Origin: Parapedobacter sp042666505
GTDB taxonomy: Bacteria > Bacteroidota > Bacteroidia > Sphingobacteriales > Sphingobacteriaceae
DNA: 64,000 nt
Reading direction: 5' to 3'
Assembly: GCF_042666505.1 (NCBI RefSeq)
Contig: NZ_JBHTDN010000001.1
Coordinates: 682,001-746,000 of the forward strand
The notes under the pieces are model-generated. The model ran no database searches, was not told where the DNA came from, and was given only the letters and a program-made list of their open reading frames with translations. The number at the start of each line of letters is the position of its first letter. The first letter of the stretch is position 1. Below are positions 17,223 through 26,638 of this stretch, in pieces. A program made the translations under genes and the position numbers.

Positions 17223-19565
17223 TCATTCATCCCTCAAACTATCCACCGGGTTGGCCATTGCTGCCCGTATAGCCTGCGAACTCACAGTGAAGATCGCAAT
17301 GAGCAAGGCACCCAAGCCCGCCAACCCGAATACCCACCAATGCAGATCGATGCGATACTGGTAGTTGCCCAGCCAATCGCTCATTACCCACCAAGTAACC
17401 GGGAAAGCTAGTGTGCAGGACACCAGTACGAGCATAACGAATTCGCGATTGAGTAATCCCACCAACGATGCAACGGAGGCGCCCAGCACCTTGCGGATAC
17501 CCATTTCTTTGATGCGCCGTTCGGCAGTAAATGCCGCCAGGCCGAAGAGGCCGAGGCAGGAAACGACGATGGATAATAGGGCGAATACACCGGCAAGTTT
17601 CTGGATAAGCATCTCCGACTTGAATATGTCGTTAAACTGGTCATCCAGGAAACCGTATTCGAAGGGGTACCCCGGATTATGAACTTTCATAACTTCCTCA
17701 ATCTGGGCAATGATTTTTGGAAGGTCTGCACCTGCTCTGGTTTTGATATTCAGAATACCTCCGGACAAGTTGAAAGGGCGGAAGAACACCGGTGCCGAAG
17801 GTGCATAAACATCGTTGTATATAAAGTCTTTCACCACTCCAGCCACCATGTACGGATCACCGTCCCAATACACCGTTTTACCGGCAGCCTTGCCGTCGGG
17901 ACTGATCAACTTTGCGAAAGCTTCGTTGATGATGATGCTGCTGCTATCGCCCAGCATGGCCGGCCTAAAATTGCGCCCATCCACCAGTTCCATACCCATC
18001 GTGGGGATAAAGCCGTCATCGGCCCATTGGTACGATAACGTAGCCTGCTCGTTGGGATCTTTCCCTACCCAGTCCATGCTGGTACGCACACCGATATGAA
18101 GGACACTTCCACTGCTCAATCCAGTGCGCTCTACATTACCGGTAGCCATGAGTTGTTGTTTAATGGCATCGTAATGTTTGGTCATTTCGCCCCGCAGCGG
18201 TACGGTAACCACCCGGCTGAGTTCAAAGCCCAGGTCGCGGCCTTTAACATGTTGGATTTGCTGGAAGATGACGGTCGTGCAGATGATGAGTGTAATGGAA
18301 GCGGTATACTGCAATATCACTAGCCCACGCCGTATAAACCCGGCCGCACCCGCCTTTTGTTTGGCCCCTTTCAGCGTGGCTATCGGATTGAACGCGGAAA
18401 GGTAAAAAGCAGGGTAGACGCCAGACAGGATGCCACAGATCAAGACGATACCGACAAGGAAGTAGTGGTGTTCGGGTTTCAACAGGTCGACTACCAATTC
18501 TTTTTCGACCAAGGTATTGAATGCACCGATACCCAAATAAACGAGCCCAACCGACAGCAGGCCCGCTATTGCGGCCAGAATAATCGATTCCCCCAAAAAC
18601 CGGCTGATAAGCGAGGTTTTCGAGGCGCCGACCACTTTGCGCATACTGACCTCCTTAGCGCGCTTTTCAGAACGGGCCGTGGCGAGGTTCATGAAGTTGA
18701 TACAGGCAATCAGCAGCACCACCCATGCAATAAGACCGAACAGCCGGACATACTTCATGCGGCTTTCCTGCTCGTTGCCATCCGCATCGAAATTATTGTA
18801 AAGTCGCCAGCGCTCCATCGGGTAGAGGAAGTTGTGGACCTTATCGGGTTCACTGCCCGACTCACGGATTACCACCTCATTGAGCATGTGGTTTACGTTG
18901 GCTAGATTTGCCGAGGGTTCTAGCTGGACATAGGTCATGATTACGGCATTCCGCCAATCCCTGACCCAGCCGTTTTCCTTTTCAAAGGTTTCGAACGGGA
19001 CGAGCCAATCAAACTGGACGGTGCTGTTTGTGGGCAGGTCTTTGACCACGCCGGAGATTATATAATCTTCCTTGCCATTGACGCGTACGGATTTACCAAG
19101 TGCGGAACTGTCACCGAAGAGACGTCCGGCAGCAGATTGTGAAATAACCAGGTCATTGGGGTTATCCATGGCTGTAGCCCTGCTGCCTTCCACAAAGTCC
19201 AATGAGAAAATATCCATGAATTCAGGGTCGACGATGTGGCCGTTTTGGTAAATACCGTTGTCACCGACCGTGAATAAATAGGAATTACTCCAATTTGCCC
19301 GTGCCGCATATCGGATTTCAGGTATATCGGCCTTCATCACGGGCCCAAGTAAGCCCGAGACTGCGTCCGTGCCCTGTGCAGATTTTATAATGTATATATC
19401 CTCTTTGTTGGGGAAATGGCTGTCGTACCCGACTTCATCCTCAATCCATAAAAAAATAAGCGAAGCTGCTGCTATGCCCACGGCAAGCCCCAAAATGTTG
19501 AGTGAGCTGTAACCACGCGTCCTCCAAAGGTTTCGTAGGGCAGTTTTGATGTAGTTATGTATCAT
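17223..19565 (-). CDS. FtsX/MacB-like ABC permease, array member 3
   Basis: A 780-residue paralogue starting at the ATG of IHNYIKTALRNLWRTRG, the family-typical beginning; the frame is open 25 codons further upstream but runs back toward the repeat region. It has SLNILGLAVGIAAASLIFLW as first helix, RSEKRAKEVSMRKVVGASKT ahead of the first FtsX block and RIKEMGIRKVLGASVASLV ahead of the second, and the shared NPVDSLRDE tail. Two repeat units follow 8 bases after its stop. No ATP-binding subunit is present in the array. Confidence 0.9.
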   Translation of the reverse strand: MIHNYIKTALRNLWRTRGYSSLNILGLAVGIAAASLIFLWIEDEVGYDSHFPNKEDIYIIKSAQGTDAVSGLLGPVMKADIPEIRYAARANWSNSYLFTVGDNGIYQNGHIVDPEFMDIFSLDFVEGSRATAMDNPNDLVISQSAAGRLFGDSSALGKSVRVNGKEDYIISGVVKDLPTNSTVQFDWLVPFETFEKENGWVRDWRNAVIMTYVQLEPSANLANVNHMLNEVVIRESGSEPDKVHNFLYPMERWRLYNNFDADGNEQESRMKYVRLFGLIAWVVLLIACINFMNLATARSEKRAKEVSMRKVVGASKTSLISRFLGESIILAAIAGLLSVGLVYLGIGAFNTLVEKELVVDLLKPEHHYFLVGIVLICGILSGVYPAFYLSAFNPIATLKGAKQKAGAAGFIRRGLVILQYTASITLIICTTVIFQQIQHVKGRDLGFELSRVVTVPLRGEMTKHYDAIKQQLMATGNVERTGLSSGSVLHIGVRTSMDWVGKDPNEQATLSYQWADDGFIPTMGMELVDGRNFRPAMLGDSSSIIINEAFAKLISPDGKAAGKTVYWDGDPYMVAGVVKDFIYNDVYAPSAPVFFRPFNLSGGILNIKTRAGADLPKIIAQIEEVMKVHNPGYPFEYGFLDDQFNDIFKSEMLIQKLAGVFALLSIVVSCLGLFGLAAFTAERRIKEMGIRKVLGASVASLVGLLNREFVMLVLVSCTLAFPVTWWVMSDWLGNYQYRIDLHWWVFGLAGLGALLIAIFTVSSQAIRAAMANPVDSLRDE

Positions 19566-19643
19566 TATTCTCTTGCTCTTTGTCGTTTTATATTTTCTTG
19601 ACGCTTTCATGCAATACGGTCGCCAAAAACCTCCACTCACTTG

Positions 19644-19805
19644 TTTCAGTCTGTTACGAAGGCGGCCTAGGATACAGTAGCGAAGCGCCCTGAATCCACA
19701 CCCGCAATTCCCTTCCTACCCGCACTTCTTTCAGCCTGTTGCGAAGGCGGCCTAGGATACAGCAGCGCAGCGCCCTGGATCCAGACGACGCGTAACAGGC
19801 TGAAA
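19644..19805. repeat. REP-like palindromic repeats, copies 3 and 4
   Basis: Same arrangement as at 17.1 kb: a left-arm-plus-core unit from 19644 and a full 77-base palindrome at 19729-19805, 85 bases apart, with the same connecting spacer (CCCGCAATTCCCTTCCTACC). The full copy has arms TTTCAGCCTGTTGCG and CGTAACAGGCTGAAA. It ends exactly 8 bases from the stop codon of array member 4, as the other full copies do from theirs. Confidence 0.88.
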
Positions 19806-19813
19806 CTAACACA

Positions 19814-22174
19814 TCACTCATCCCTCAAGCTATCCACCGGATTCGCCACAGCCGCCCGTATAGCCTGTCCGCTCACCGTTAGCAACGCTATTACCACCGC
19901 TGCCAATCCAGCCACAGCAAACATCCACCATTGGGTATCAATGCGGTACGCAAAGTCTTCCAACCACTTGTTCATGGCCCACCAGGCGACAGGACAAGCG
20001 ATGATTACCCCAATCAGTACCAATTTCACGAAATCTTTCGATAGCAATCCGGCAACGCTGGATACCGAAGCCCCCAGCACCTTGCGGATGCCGATTTCTT
20101 TGATACGGGTTTCTGCGATGTACGACGCCAGTCCGAATAGCCCCAGACAGGAAATAGAAATGGCTAGCAATGAAAATATAAGTGATAACGCAGCCATCTG
20201 TTGCTGATCGTTGAACTTTTCGGCATACCGCTCATCGACAAACTGATAATTGAAGGGGTATGCCGGATTGAATTTCTTCAGGATACCCGCTATGGTTTGC
20301 AGGTTCTGCTGCATCGGGCGGTGTTCGTCGGTACGGATAATCATATTGAGCAGCCAGTTCTTGGATGCAGACACCAGCATCGGCGATACATCCCGGTAAG
20401 GGGAATCATAGATGAAGTCTTTGAATATGCCTACGATGGTGTAGGTTGTATTGCCTTTTTTCAGGTATTTGCCGATGGGATTTTCCAGCCCCATGGTTTT
20501 GACGGCCGTTTCATTCAATAAAACAGAACTGCTGTCTGCCGGTAAACGGGCGTAATCCAAATCGCGACCATCGACGAGTGTCAAACCCAGGGTGTTAATG
20601 AAATCACTCTCCGTGCGTGCCAGTACAAACGACGAGTTTTCGGTCTGTTCGGGCGTAGCGCCTTCCCACGAAATGTTTCCACTGGTAGAGGATCCATTCA
20701 CCGTGATCGACCAGCCCGTGCGTGTCACGCCTTTGACAGCGCCACTGCGCAGCAATTCGGCCTTGATGGCTTCGTAATGGTTGGCAGCATCACCCTCTAT
20801 CGGAATTTCGATCAGTTGCGATGTCATATACCCAACGTTACGTTCGCTGGCGTGGCGGATCTGGAGACGCATAACCAGCGTGGCGACGATCAAGACTACG
20901 GCAATGCCGAATTGCATGATTACCAACACTTCGCGCAGGCTTAACGTGTACCTGCTCTTCTTGATGAGGCCCTTTAGGGTTTTGACCGGCTGAAAAGCAG
21001 CGAGAACAAATGCCGGGTAAATACCTGCCAGTAATCCCGTACCCAGGATAAAGCCCAGTAGTGCCAACCAAAGCAGGGGGTCGGCTACCGAAAGCGAAAG
21101 CGGCTTGTCCAGTACCGCGTTGAACAGCGGGAGCGCGGCAAAGCTCAGGCCGATAGCAAGTATCCCGGCAATAAAAGCAATCAAAACGGATTCTGTCAAG
21201 AACTGCCCGATCAGGCTGCGCTTTCCAGCGCCCACGACCTTGCGAACGCCGACCTCTTTTGCACGTTTCTGGCTCCGTGCCGTGCTGAGATTGATGAAGT
21301 TAATGCAGGCGATACATAAGATCAAGAGGCCTATTCCGATAACCAAACGGACTTCCTCGATTTTTCCGCCTACCGGAATGCCATTTTCGAAGCGCGAATA
21401 CAGATGCATGCGGGACATCGGATAGAGGAATACCGAATTGGACTTCAGGTCGGGCACGTGTTTACGGACGAGGGGGGCGATCTTTTGGTTAAATGCTTCG
21501 GCGTCCGTTCCCGCGCGTAGCCGGACGTAGGTATAAAATGTGTACGTATTCCAGTTGTTTCCATACGTTTCAATGTTGTCGAGCGGTATCAAGTAGCCGA
21601 AATCAAAATCGGTATGGCTGGGAAGGTCTGCAAGCACAGCAGTCACTTTATACGGTTCTTCATTGTCCAGTGTTACGATTTTCCCCAGCGGATCTTCACT
21701 GCCAAATAAACTCCTGGCTAGTTGTTGCGTCAGGACGATATTCTTTTGACCATCCAGCGCATGGGTGGGGGACCCGCTTATCGCGGGGAAATCAAAAATT
21801 TGCAAAAAGGAGGGGTCGACCTCGTTTCCCGCTGATTTGAGGCTTTGGTTGCCGTAGGTCAATAGCCGGTCGGTAGACCAATACATGCGCGCGGCGTGTT
21901 CCACTTCCGGATAATCTTCCATTAGTGCCATGGCTGCAGGCCCGGAGGTGACGTCATGGACGCTTACTTTCCCTTCATCCGAATACCGGTTCCAAAGTTT
22001 ATAGATATCACCTTTACGGGCATAAAAATTGTCGTACTGCAATTGATTCTGCACCCACAGCGCGATGACCAATACGGCCGCGATACCGGCGGACAGCCCG
22101 ATGATATTAATGGCGGAATATCCTTTGTTTTTCCATAGGGAACGCCAGGAAGTTTTGAGGTAGTTCTTTATCAT
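19814..22174 (-). CDS. FtsX/MacB-like ABC permease, array member 4
   Basis: A 786-residue paralogue of the same build: first helix in INIIGLSAGIAAVLVIALWV, MacB-type periplasmic domain, RSQKRAKEVGVRKVVGAGKR, second periplasmic domain (LVDGRDLDYARLPAD is a family-typical stretch), ETRIKEIGIRKVLGASVSSV and a NPVDSLRDE tail. It is preceded by member 5 with one repeat unit between and followed by two repeat units. Function of this permease class in Bacteroidota is largely unassigned. Confidence 0.9.
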   Translation of the reverse strand: MIKNYLKTSWRSLWKNKGYSAINIIGLSAGIAAVLVIALWVQNQLQYDNFYARKGDIYKLWNRYSDEGKVSVHDVTSGPAAMALMEDYPEVEHAARMYWSTDRLLTYGNQSLKSAGNEVDPSFLQIFDFPAISGSPTHALDGQKNIVLTQQLARSLFGSEDPLGKIVTLDNEEPYKVTAVLADLPSHTDFDFGYLIPLDNIETYGNNWNTYTFYTYVRLRAGTDAEAFNQKIAPLVRKHVPDLKSNSVFLYPMSRMHLYSRFENGIPVGGKIEEVRLVIGIGLLILCIACINFINLSTARSQKRAKEVGVRKVVGAGKRSLIGQFLTESVLIAFIAGILAIGLSFAALPLFNAVLDKPLSLSVADPLLWLALLGFILGTGLLAGIYPAFVLAAFQPVKTLKGLIKKSRYTLSLREVLVIMQFGIAVVLIVATLVMRLQIRHASERNVGYMTSQLIEIPIEGDAANHYEAIKAELLRSGAVKGVTRTGWSITVNGSSTSGNISWEGATPEQTENSSFVLARTESDFINTLGLTLVDGRDLDYARLPADSSSVLLNETAVKTMGLENPIGKYLKKGNTTYTIVGIFKDFIYDSPYRDVSPMLVSASKNWLLNMIIRTDEHRPMQQNLQTIAGILKKFNPAYPFNYQFVDERYAEKFNDQQQMAALSLIFSLLAISISCLGLFGLASYIAETRIKEIGIRKVLGASVSSVAGLLSKDFVKLVLIGVIIACPVAWWAMNKWLEDFAYRIDTQWWMFAVAGLAAVVIALLTVSGQAIRAAVANPVDSLRDE

Positions 22175-22280
22175 TTCCTTAATAGTCTATACAAGACGCC
22201 TATTCGTTAAACGAACCGGTCCATATTTCTTGTTCTTCTCATCCATTCCATTTCACTCATCTTATCTTCCTACCCACACT

Positions 22281-22355
22281 TGTTCAGCCTGTTGCTAGGG
22301 GGCCTAGGATACAGTGGCGAAGCGCCATGGATCCAGACGATGTAATAGGCGGAAA
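22281..22355. repeat. REP-like palindromic repeat, copy 5
   Basis: A single diverged unit with GTTCAGCCTGTTGC, the core CCTAGGATACAGTGGCGAAG, GGATCCAG and a degraded right arm (GTAATAGGCGGAAA). It ends 8 bases from the stop of array member 5. The spacer CTTCCTACCCACACTTG found before it is the same one that joins the paired copies elsewhere, so a second unit was probably once present and lost. Confidence 0.8.
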
Positions 22356-22363
22356 CTAATACA

Positions 22364-24754
22364 TCACTCATCCCTCAACGAATCCACCGGATTGGCCACC
22401 GCTGCCCTAACCGCTCGAAGCGAGACCGTGATCAAGGCAATAGCCATTACCATGCATGCGGTCAATGCAAACATCCACCAACCTATTTCAATCCGGTAGG
22501 GGAACGCCTCCAGCCAAAGTGACGCCCCTAAGTAGCCAATGGGCAATGCAACCAGCAGTGATAAGGCTACCAGCAAAACAAACCGCAGGGACAGCAAGCG
22601 GACCAGCTGGATGACCGAAGCCCCCAACACCTTGCGGATGCCGATCTCCTTGGTACGCAGGCGCGCTAGCTGGGCCGCTAAGCCGAACGTGCCCGCACAG
22701 GCAATGAAGATAGCGATGGCTCCGGCGGTGGCTATCAGGGTCATTACCATGTCTTCTCGTTCGTATTGCTTGTCGAAAACTTCGTTGCTATACGAATACG
22801 AAAACGTACCGGTAGCTGGGATTTTGGCAAATGTCTCCTGCAGGTAAGTGACCACCGGCTTCGCTTTTGCCGGATCAAGCCGTATGCTAATGAATTGTCC
22901 ACCGTTGAGCATGGTCGGTGCACCATTCACATTGGCGAAATGAACCAAAGGCTCAATGCCGCTGTTAAGTGACCGGTAGTTGAAATCTTCCGTCACACCA
23001 ATGACCGTACTGGTTTCGGACGCTTCGCCCTGTGCGTGGATGGACTGACCGATGGCTATTTCTGGCGTCCAGCCAAATGCTTCGGCGGCGGTGCGGTTCA
23101 GGATGACGGCATTCTGCCTGGCGACCGCCCGTTCGTCATAAAAATTGGCGCCTGCGAGGAACCGGATGCCATAGGCGGGGAAATACGCGCTATCCACGTC
23201 ATAGCTCACCCTGCAATAGACCTCTTTGCCGTCGCATTGGAAGGTGTCGAACCAATTCCGGTACTGCCCCGGAACGTTTTGCCCCACGGAGTAGCGTTCC
23301 ACTTCGGGAAACCGGTTAAGCCCGCGTATCGCGTGGTCTAGGGTTTGATAAGCCTTTTCACGATCTTTGAATCCCAAATAGGAATCGATTACCATCACCT
23401 GTTCCTTGTCGAAGCCCAAGTCGGCCCGTTTCATGTGGTACATCTGCTGTTGGACCACCACCGTGAGGAATACGAACACGACGGCAAGCGAAAACTGAAG
23501 TACGATAAGGCTTTGTTGCAAGGCGTTGCGCTTCGGTAGCATGGCTATTTGTCCCTTCAAAGAGAGCGCCACCGGAGTACGGAGAAGCCGCCGGGTCGGA
23601 ATCCAAGCAGCCACGAAGGCAAGTGCGATAAAAATAAGGCCTACCTGTATCAACACCGGATAATCCAATCGCCATCGGAAGTCCACGGAGAATTCGGTGA
23701 GCACTTCGGCGTTGAAGTATCGGATAAGCGGCGATATTAGCGCTAAACTGATAATCAGCGATATACTAACAACCGCGGCGGTTTCCCAAAGGAATAAGCC
23801 GAGCACCTGCCGTTTCAACGATCCCAATACACTGCGCACACCGATTTCGCGGATGCGATACAACGCCGATGCCGACGTGAGGTTGATGAGGTTGACACCT
23901 GCGATCAGCACCAGAAAAAGTACGATGAGGCGTAGGCCGCCCACATAGTACGGCAGCATGGGTTCATAGCGCGGCGTGATATCCTTAAATAGGATAAGTC
24001 CCAATTGGGGGTGTCGATCTTTTTGAGGGTAATAGCGCGGTGCAGCGGCCATCAGCTTTTCTTCGAAGGCGGTACGATCGGCATCCGCTTTGAGTAGGAC
24101 GTAGGACGTAAGGAACCGGGCTTCCCCCTCATCAGCCATCTGTCTGAAATAAGGCGTATGGCGATATAGCCATTGCGTCGGCATCAACGCGGTGAAATTC
24201 AATGATGATGCGCCCGGGAGCGGTTCCAGCACCCCCGTCACTGTCAGTCGCAGTGAGTCGTTCCATCGGATTTCCTTTCCTACAGGGTTGATATCACCGA
24301 ACACCCGCAACGCAAGTTCGTTGGAAAGTACAATGCTGTTAATGTCGGTCAGCGCCGTAGCAGTATCACCATAGAGAAGGGGGAACGTAAACATGTGAAG
24401 AAAGTCTGGATCCACAAAATCCGGGTTGACCGACCAGTCACCCTCACCGTAGCCCAACAGGTAGTTGTCCCAGGTAAGCATCCGGGTGTACCGTTCCACC
24501 TCGGGAAAATCTGTATGGAGCCGTTCGGCGATCGGGAAGACCGTTCCCGGTGCAAGCGGATTCTTGTCATCACCTTCCTGTAGCCCATAGAGCCGGTTGC
24601 CTTGCTCATGGAAACCATCGAATGTGACCAGCTTGCTTACCAACAGCAGCATGGCGATAACGCTGGTGAGGCAAAACGTGAGCGAAAGGATATTGATGGT
24701 CGTGAACAGCTTGTGCTTCCACAGCGTCCGGAATATGATGTTAAGTTCGGTCAT
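22364..24754 (-). CDS. FtsX/MacB-like ABC permease, array member 5 (first of array)
   Basis: A 796-residue permease at the promoter-proximal end of the array. It is the most divergent: it begins TELNIIFRTLWKHKLFTTIN, the first periplasmic domain lacks the wording seen in the other four, and the coupling loops read ALYRIREIGVRSVLGSLKRQ and LRTKEIGIRKVLGASVIQLV. Two halves, each with a periplasmic MacB-type domain, and about eight helices are visible. Its 3' end and tail NPVDSLRDE match the others. Upstream are 344 non-coding bases with a perfect palindrome. Confidence 0.88.
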   Translation of the reverse strand: MTELNIIFRTLWKHKLFTTINILSLTFCLTSVIAMLLLVSKLVTFDGFHEQGNRLYGLQEGDDKNPLAPGTVFPIAERLHTDFPEVERYTRMLTWDNYLLGYGEGDWSVNPDFVDPDFLHMFTFPLLYGDTATALTDINSIVLSNELALRVFGDINPVGKEIRWNDSLRLTVTGVLEPLPGASSLNFTALMPTQWLYRHTPYFRQMADEGEARFLTSYVLLKADADRTAFEEKLMAAAPRYYPQKDRHPQLGLILFKDITPRYEPMLPYYVGGLRLIVLFLVLIAGVNLINLTSASALYRIREIGVRSVLGSLKRQVLGLFLWETAAVVSISLIISLALISPLIRYFNAEVLTEFSVDFRWRLDYPVLIQVGLIFIALAFVAAWIPTRRLLRTPVALSLKGQIAMLPKRNALQQSLIVLQFSLAVVFVFLTVVVQQQMYHMKRADLGFDKEQVMVIDSYLGFKDREKAYQTLDHAIRGLNRFPEVERYSVGQNVPGQYRNWFDTFQCDGKEVYCRVSYDVDSAYFPAYGIRFLAGANFYDERAVARQNAVILNRTAAEAFGWTPEIAIGQSIHAQGEASETSTVIGVTEDFNYRSLNSGIEPLVHFANVNGAPTMLNGGQFISIRLDPAKAKPVVTYLQETFAKIPATGTFSYSYSNEVFDKQYEREDMVMTLIATAGAIAIFIACAGTFGLAAQLARLRTKEIGIRKVLGASVIQLVRLLSLRFVLLVALSLLVALPIGYLGASLWLEAFPYRIEIGWWMFALTACMVMAIALITVSLRAVRAAVANPVDSLRDE

Positions 24755-25098
24755 TTAATTCTTGTTTTTAAACCAGTTGCACTCAGGTCTTCATTTGTCG
24801 AGACCTACAATGCAAAGACTCGACTGAATCCATTATGACAAAAAGAACAGATTTAAAGCCAAAAATACAACCTACTGATAATGAGAATTATGTGTGTGCG
24901 TCCCACCGCAGCGGTGTTCGATACCGAACACCTGCTGTTCATTTATGGACAATGGGACAAAATTGCTATTTTTTTAGTGTTGACCCCGGTTCACTATTAA
25001 TCGTTACGATGTCGGAATTCCGTTTAGCATCGCTTTCAATTTTCCCGGTTGACGCTCCGTTTTGCTTAATCGAGACAAATCCAGGAAAGGAAGACGGG
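24755..25098. promoter_or_regulatory. Control region upstream of the FtsX array, with palindrome
   Basis: No gene is seen here, between the array start (24754) and the end of an MFS gene. The 20-base sequence GGTGTTCGATACCGAACACC at 24913-24932 has perfect 8-base arms around ATAC. It lies about 160-180 bases upstream of the first permease, a distance suited to an activator site. I searched for a sigma-54 -24/-12 element toward the array and found none with correct spacing. The regulator is not in the window. Confidence 0.45.
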
Positions 25099-26361
25099 TT
25101 AGTTGGTACCCATTTCCTCTTCCAACACCTCAGAAGCAACCTCATTGACGCCCAGTTTCATCAGTTCGGGCACGAAAAACGATACGATTCCAATCACACC
25201 GATTACACTGCCCAATATGACAAAGGTGAGGGCGATGCCAACCGTGTCGGCTAAAAAGCCTGTACTGAGAAGTCCGATCATGGATGGTAGCAGTGCAATG
25301 CTGAAGTACATGGAAAATACCCGCCCAAGCATGGCTGGGTCGATTTTTTCTTGTAGAATGGTTGTAAAGGATGCATTATAAATCGACGCGGCAACGCCGC
25401 CAAGGACGGTGAGCGCCACGAAGAAAACAAACCCCGTGACGGGAAGTATACCGGATGCAGCCAAACTAACACCTAGCAAGATGTGCATGGCATTGATGAT
25501 GATAATCTTATTCATCGTAGGCTTGAATATCCCCAATAAACCGCCGCCTACGAGCATACCAATGCCCCAGACCACTTCGATCACACTCATTTCGAATTTT
25601 CCGCCACCAAAATGCTGAAGCGTCAGCAGCGGGAATAATACAGCCACGGGCATGATGCAGAAAGTTGCCAGAATAGAAAATCCGAAAAGCCAGGATATGC
25701 CTTTGTTTGACGTCACCGCCGCTATGCCCAGACGAAGGTCGCGTAGCACCTGCTTTATCCCTTGCTGTTGTTCTGTTGCATCTTTTTTGGGATTGGGAAT
25801 GTGTACCAATAGCAAAGAAGCGATGGCAAAGACAGCCCCGCCGATGTCGAGTAGCAATACATAGCCAATATCCATCAAGCCGATTGCCAATGCGCCGAGC
25901 GCCGGACCAGCAATACTCGATACCGATTGGATGACTTGGTTGATCCCCCCAATGCGAAGCAATTCCGATTCGGGAGCAAGAAGTGGGACCGATGCCTGCA
26001 TGGCAGGCATGTGGAAGGCCGATCCAACTGACCGCAGGGCTAGCAGGATATAGATGAAAATCAGCTCGGAATACCCGAGGTAGAAAAGTAAGGACATGAA
26101 CAGGGTACACAACGCAATGAACCCGTCGGCCGCGATCATGGTGCGTTTGCGGTCCCAGCGGTCGATATAAACACCGGCAAATGGGCCAATAATGGTTTGG
26201 GGAAGAAATGCAGCAATGGCCGCGAATGCCAGTACTTCGGCCGAACCGGTTTCGAGGCTGAGCCAGATGATGATCGCAAAATTTACGGCAGAACTACTAA
26301 GCAAGGACACAAATTGTCCGGTCCATATGATGGCGAATGTTCGCTTCCAAGTAGGTGTCAT
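25099..26361 (-). CDS. MFS transporter (EntS-like, MFS_3)
   Basis: A 420-residue major-facilitator protein from the ATG before TPTWKRTFAIIWTGQF, which is the normal family start; the frame is open 43 codons upstream but that part looks non-native. It has twelve predicted helices, the motif A region GPFAGVYIDRWDRKRTM after helix 2, and the two-domain layout of the enterobactin-exporter/MFS_3 group. Substrates of such proteins are siderophores or drugs; nothing nearby specifies one. It is convergent with nothing and reads toward the FtsX array control region. Confidence 0.88.
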   Translation of the reverse strand: MTPTWKRTFAIIWTGQFVSLLSSSAVNFAIIIWLSLETGSAEVLAFAAIAAFLPQTIIGPFAGVYIDRWDRKRTMIAADGFIALCTLFMSLLFYLGYSELIFIYILLALRSVGSAFHMPAMQASVPLLAPESELLRIGGINQVIQSVSSIAGPALGALAIGLMDIGYVLLLDIGGAVFAIASLLLVHIPNPKKDATEQQQGIKQVLRDLRLGIAAVTSNKGISWLFGFSILATFCIMPVAVLFPLLTLQHFGGGKFEMSVIEVVWGIGMLVGGGLLGIFKPTMNKIIIINAMHILLGVSLAASGILPVTGFVFFVALTVLGGVAASIYNASFTTILQEKIDPAMLGRVFSMYFSIALLPSMIGLLSTGFLADTVGIALTFVILGSVIGVIGIVSFFVPELMKLGVNEVASEVLEEEMGTN

Positions 26362-26607
26362 GGTATCAATGATTCGTTTATTGCCTTTCCGGGGACGCGC
26401 GGGCAGATCCGACGGAAAAAAATGATTAAAACTAAGACGTAAAAAAATAACGGATTGTTTCAGGTAAAACCTGAAAAAGGGAAATGCCAAAGGTCAAGCT
26501 GCCGATGGCCCTCAAGCCCTGTCCCGATAGTGCGGGGCTAGTTGGATGCTATGTACCAGTTTCATAAGGTTAACTTTTGTGTCCGCGAAGATAAGGCAAT
26601 TATTTTC

Positions 26608-26615
26608 TAACTTTG
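26608..26615 (+). promoter_or_regulatory. -7 promoter box of M13 peptidase gene
   Basis: TAACTTTG fits the Bacteroidota -7 consensus TAnnTTTG and lies 24-31 bases before the ATG. No TTTG box is seen at 19-21 bases upstream, so the -33 part is weak or absent. Confidence 0.5.
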
Positions 26616-26638
26616 CTTTTTTTATTAAAATAATGCAC

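Noticed and set aside
17053..19805. Tandem repeats with regular spacing taken as a possible CRISPR array
   Set aside because: Only two units per site, palindromic over their full length, spacers identical between sites, and no cas genes nearby.
24940..24970. Possible sigma-54 promoter (TGGGACAAAATTGCT)
   Set aside because: The GG to GC distance is one base short and it points away from the array, toward the 3' end of the MFS gene.
24835..25254. 139-codon open frame in the FtsX control region
   Set aside because: Runs into the antisense of the MFS gene, has no domain character, and covers the palindrome; a chance frame.
26546..26638. N-terminal extension of the M13 peptidase
   Set aside because: Contains the -7 promoter box and precedes the signal peptide; translation should begin at 26633 or 26639.
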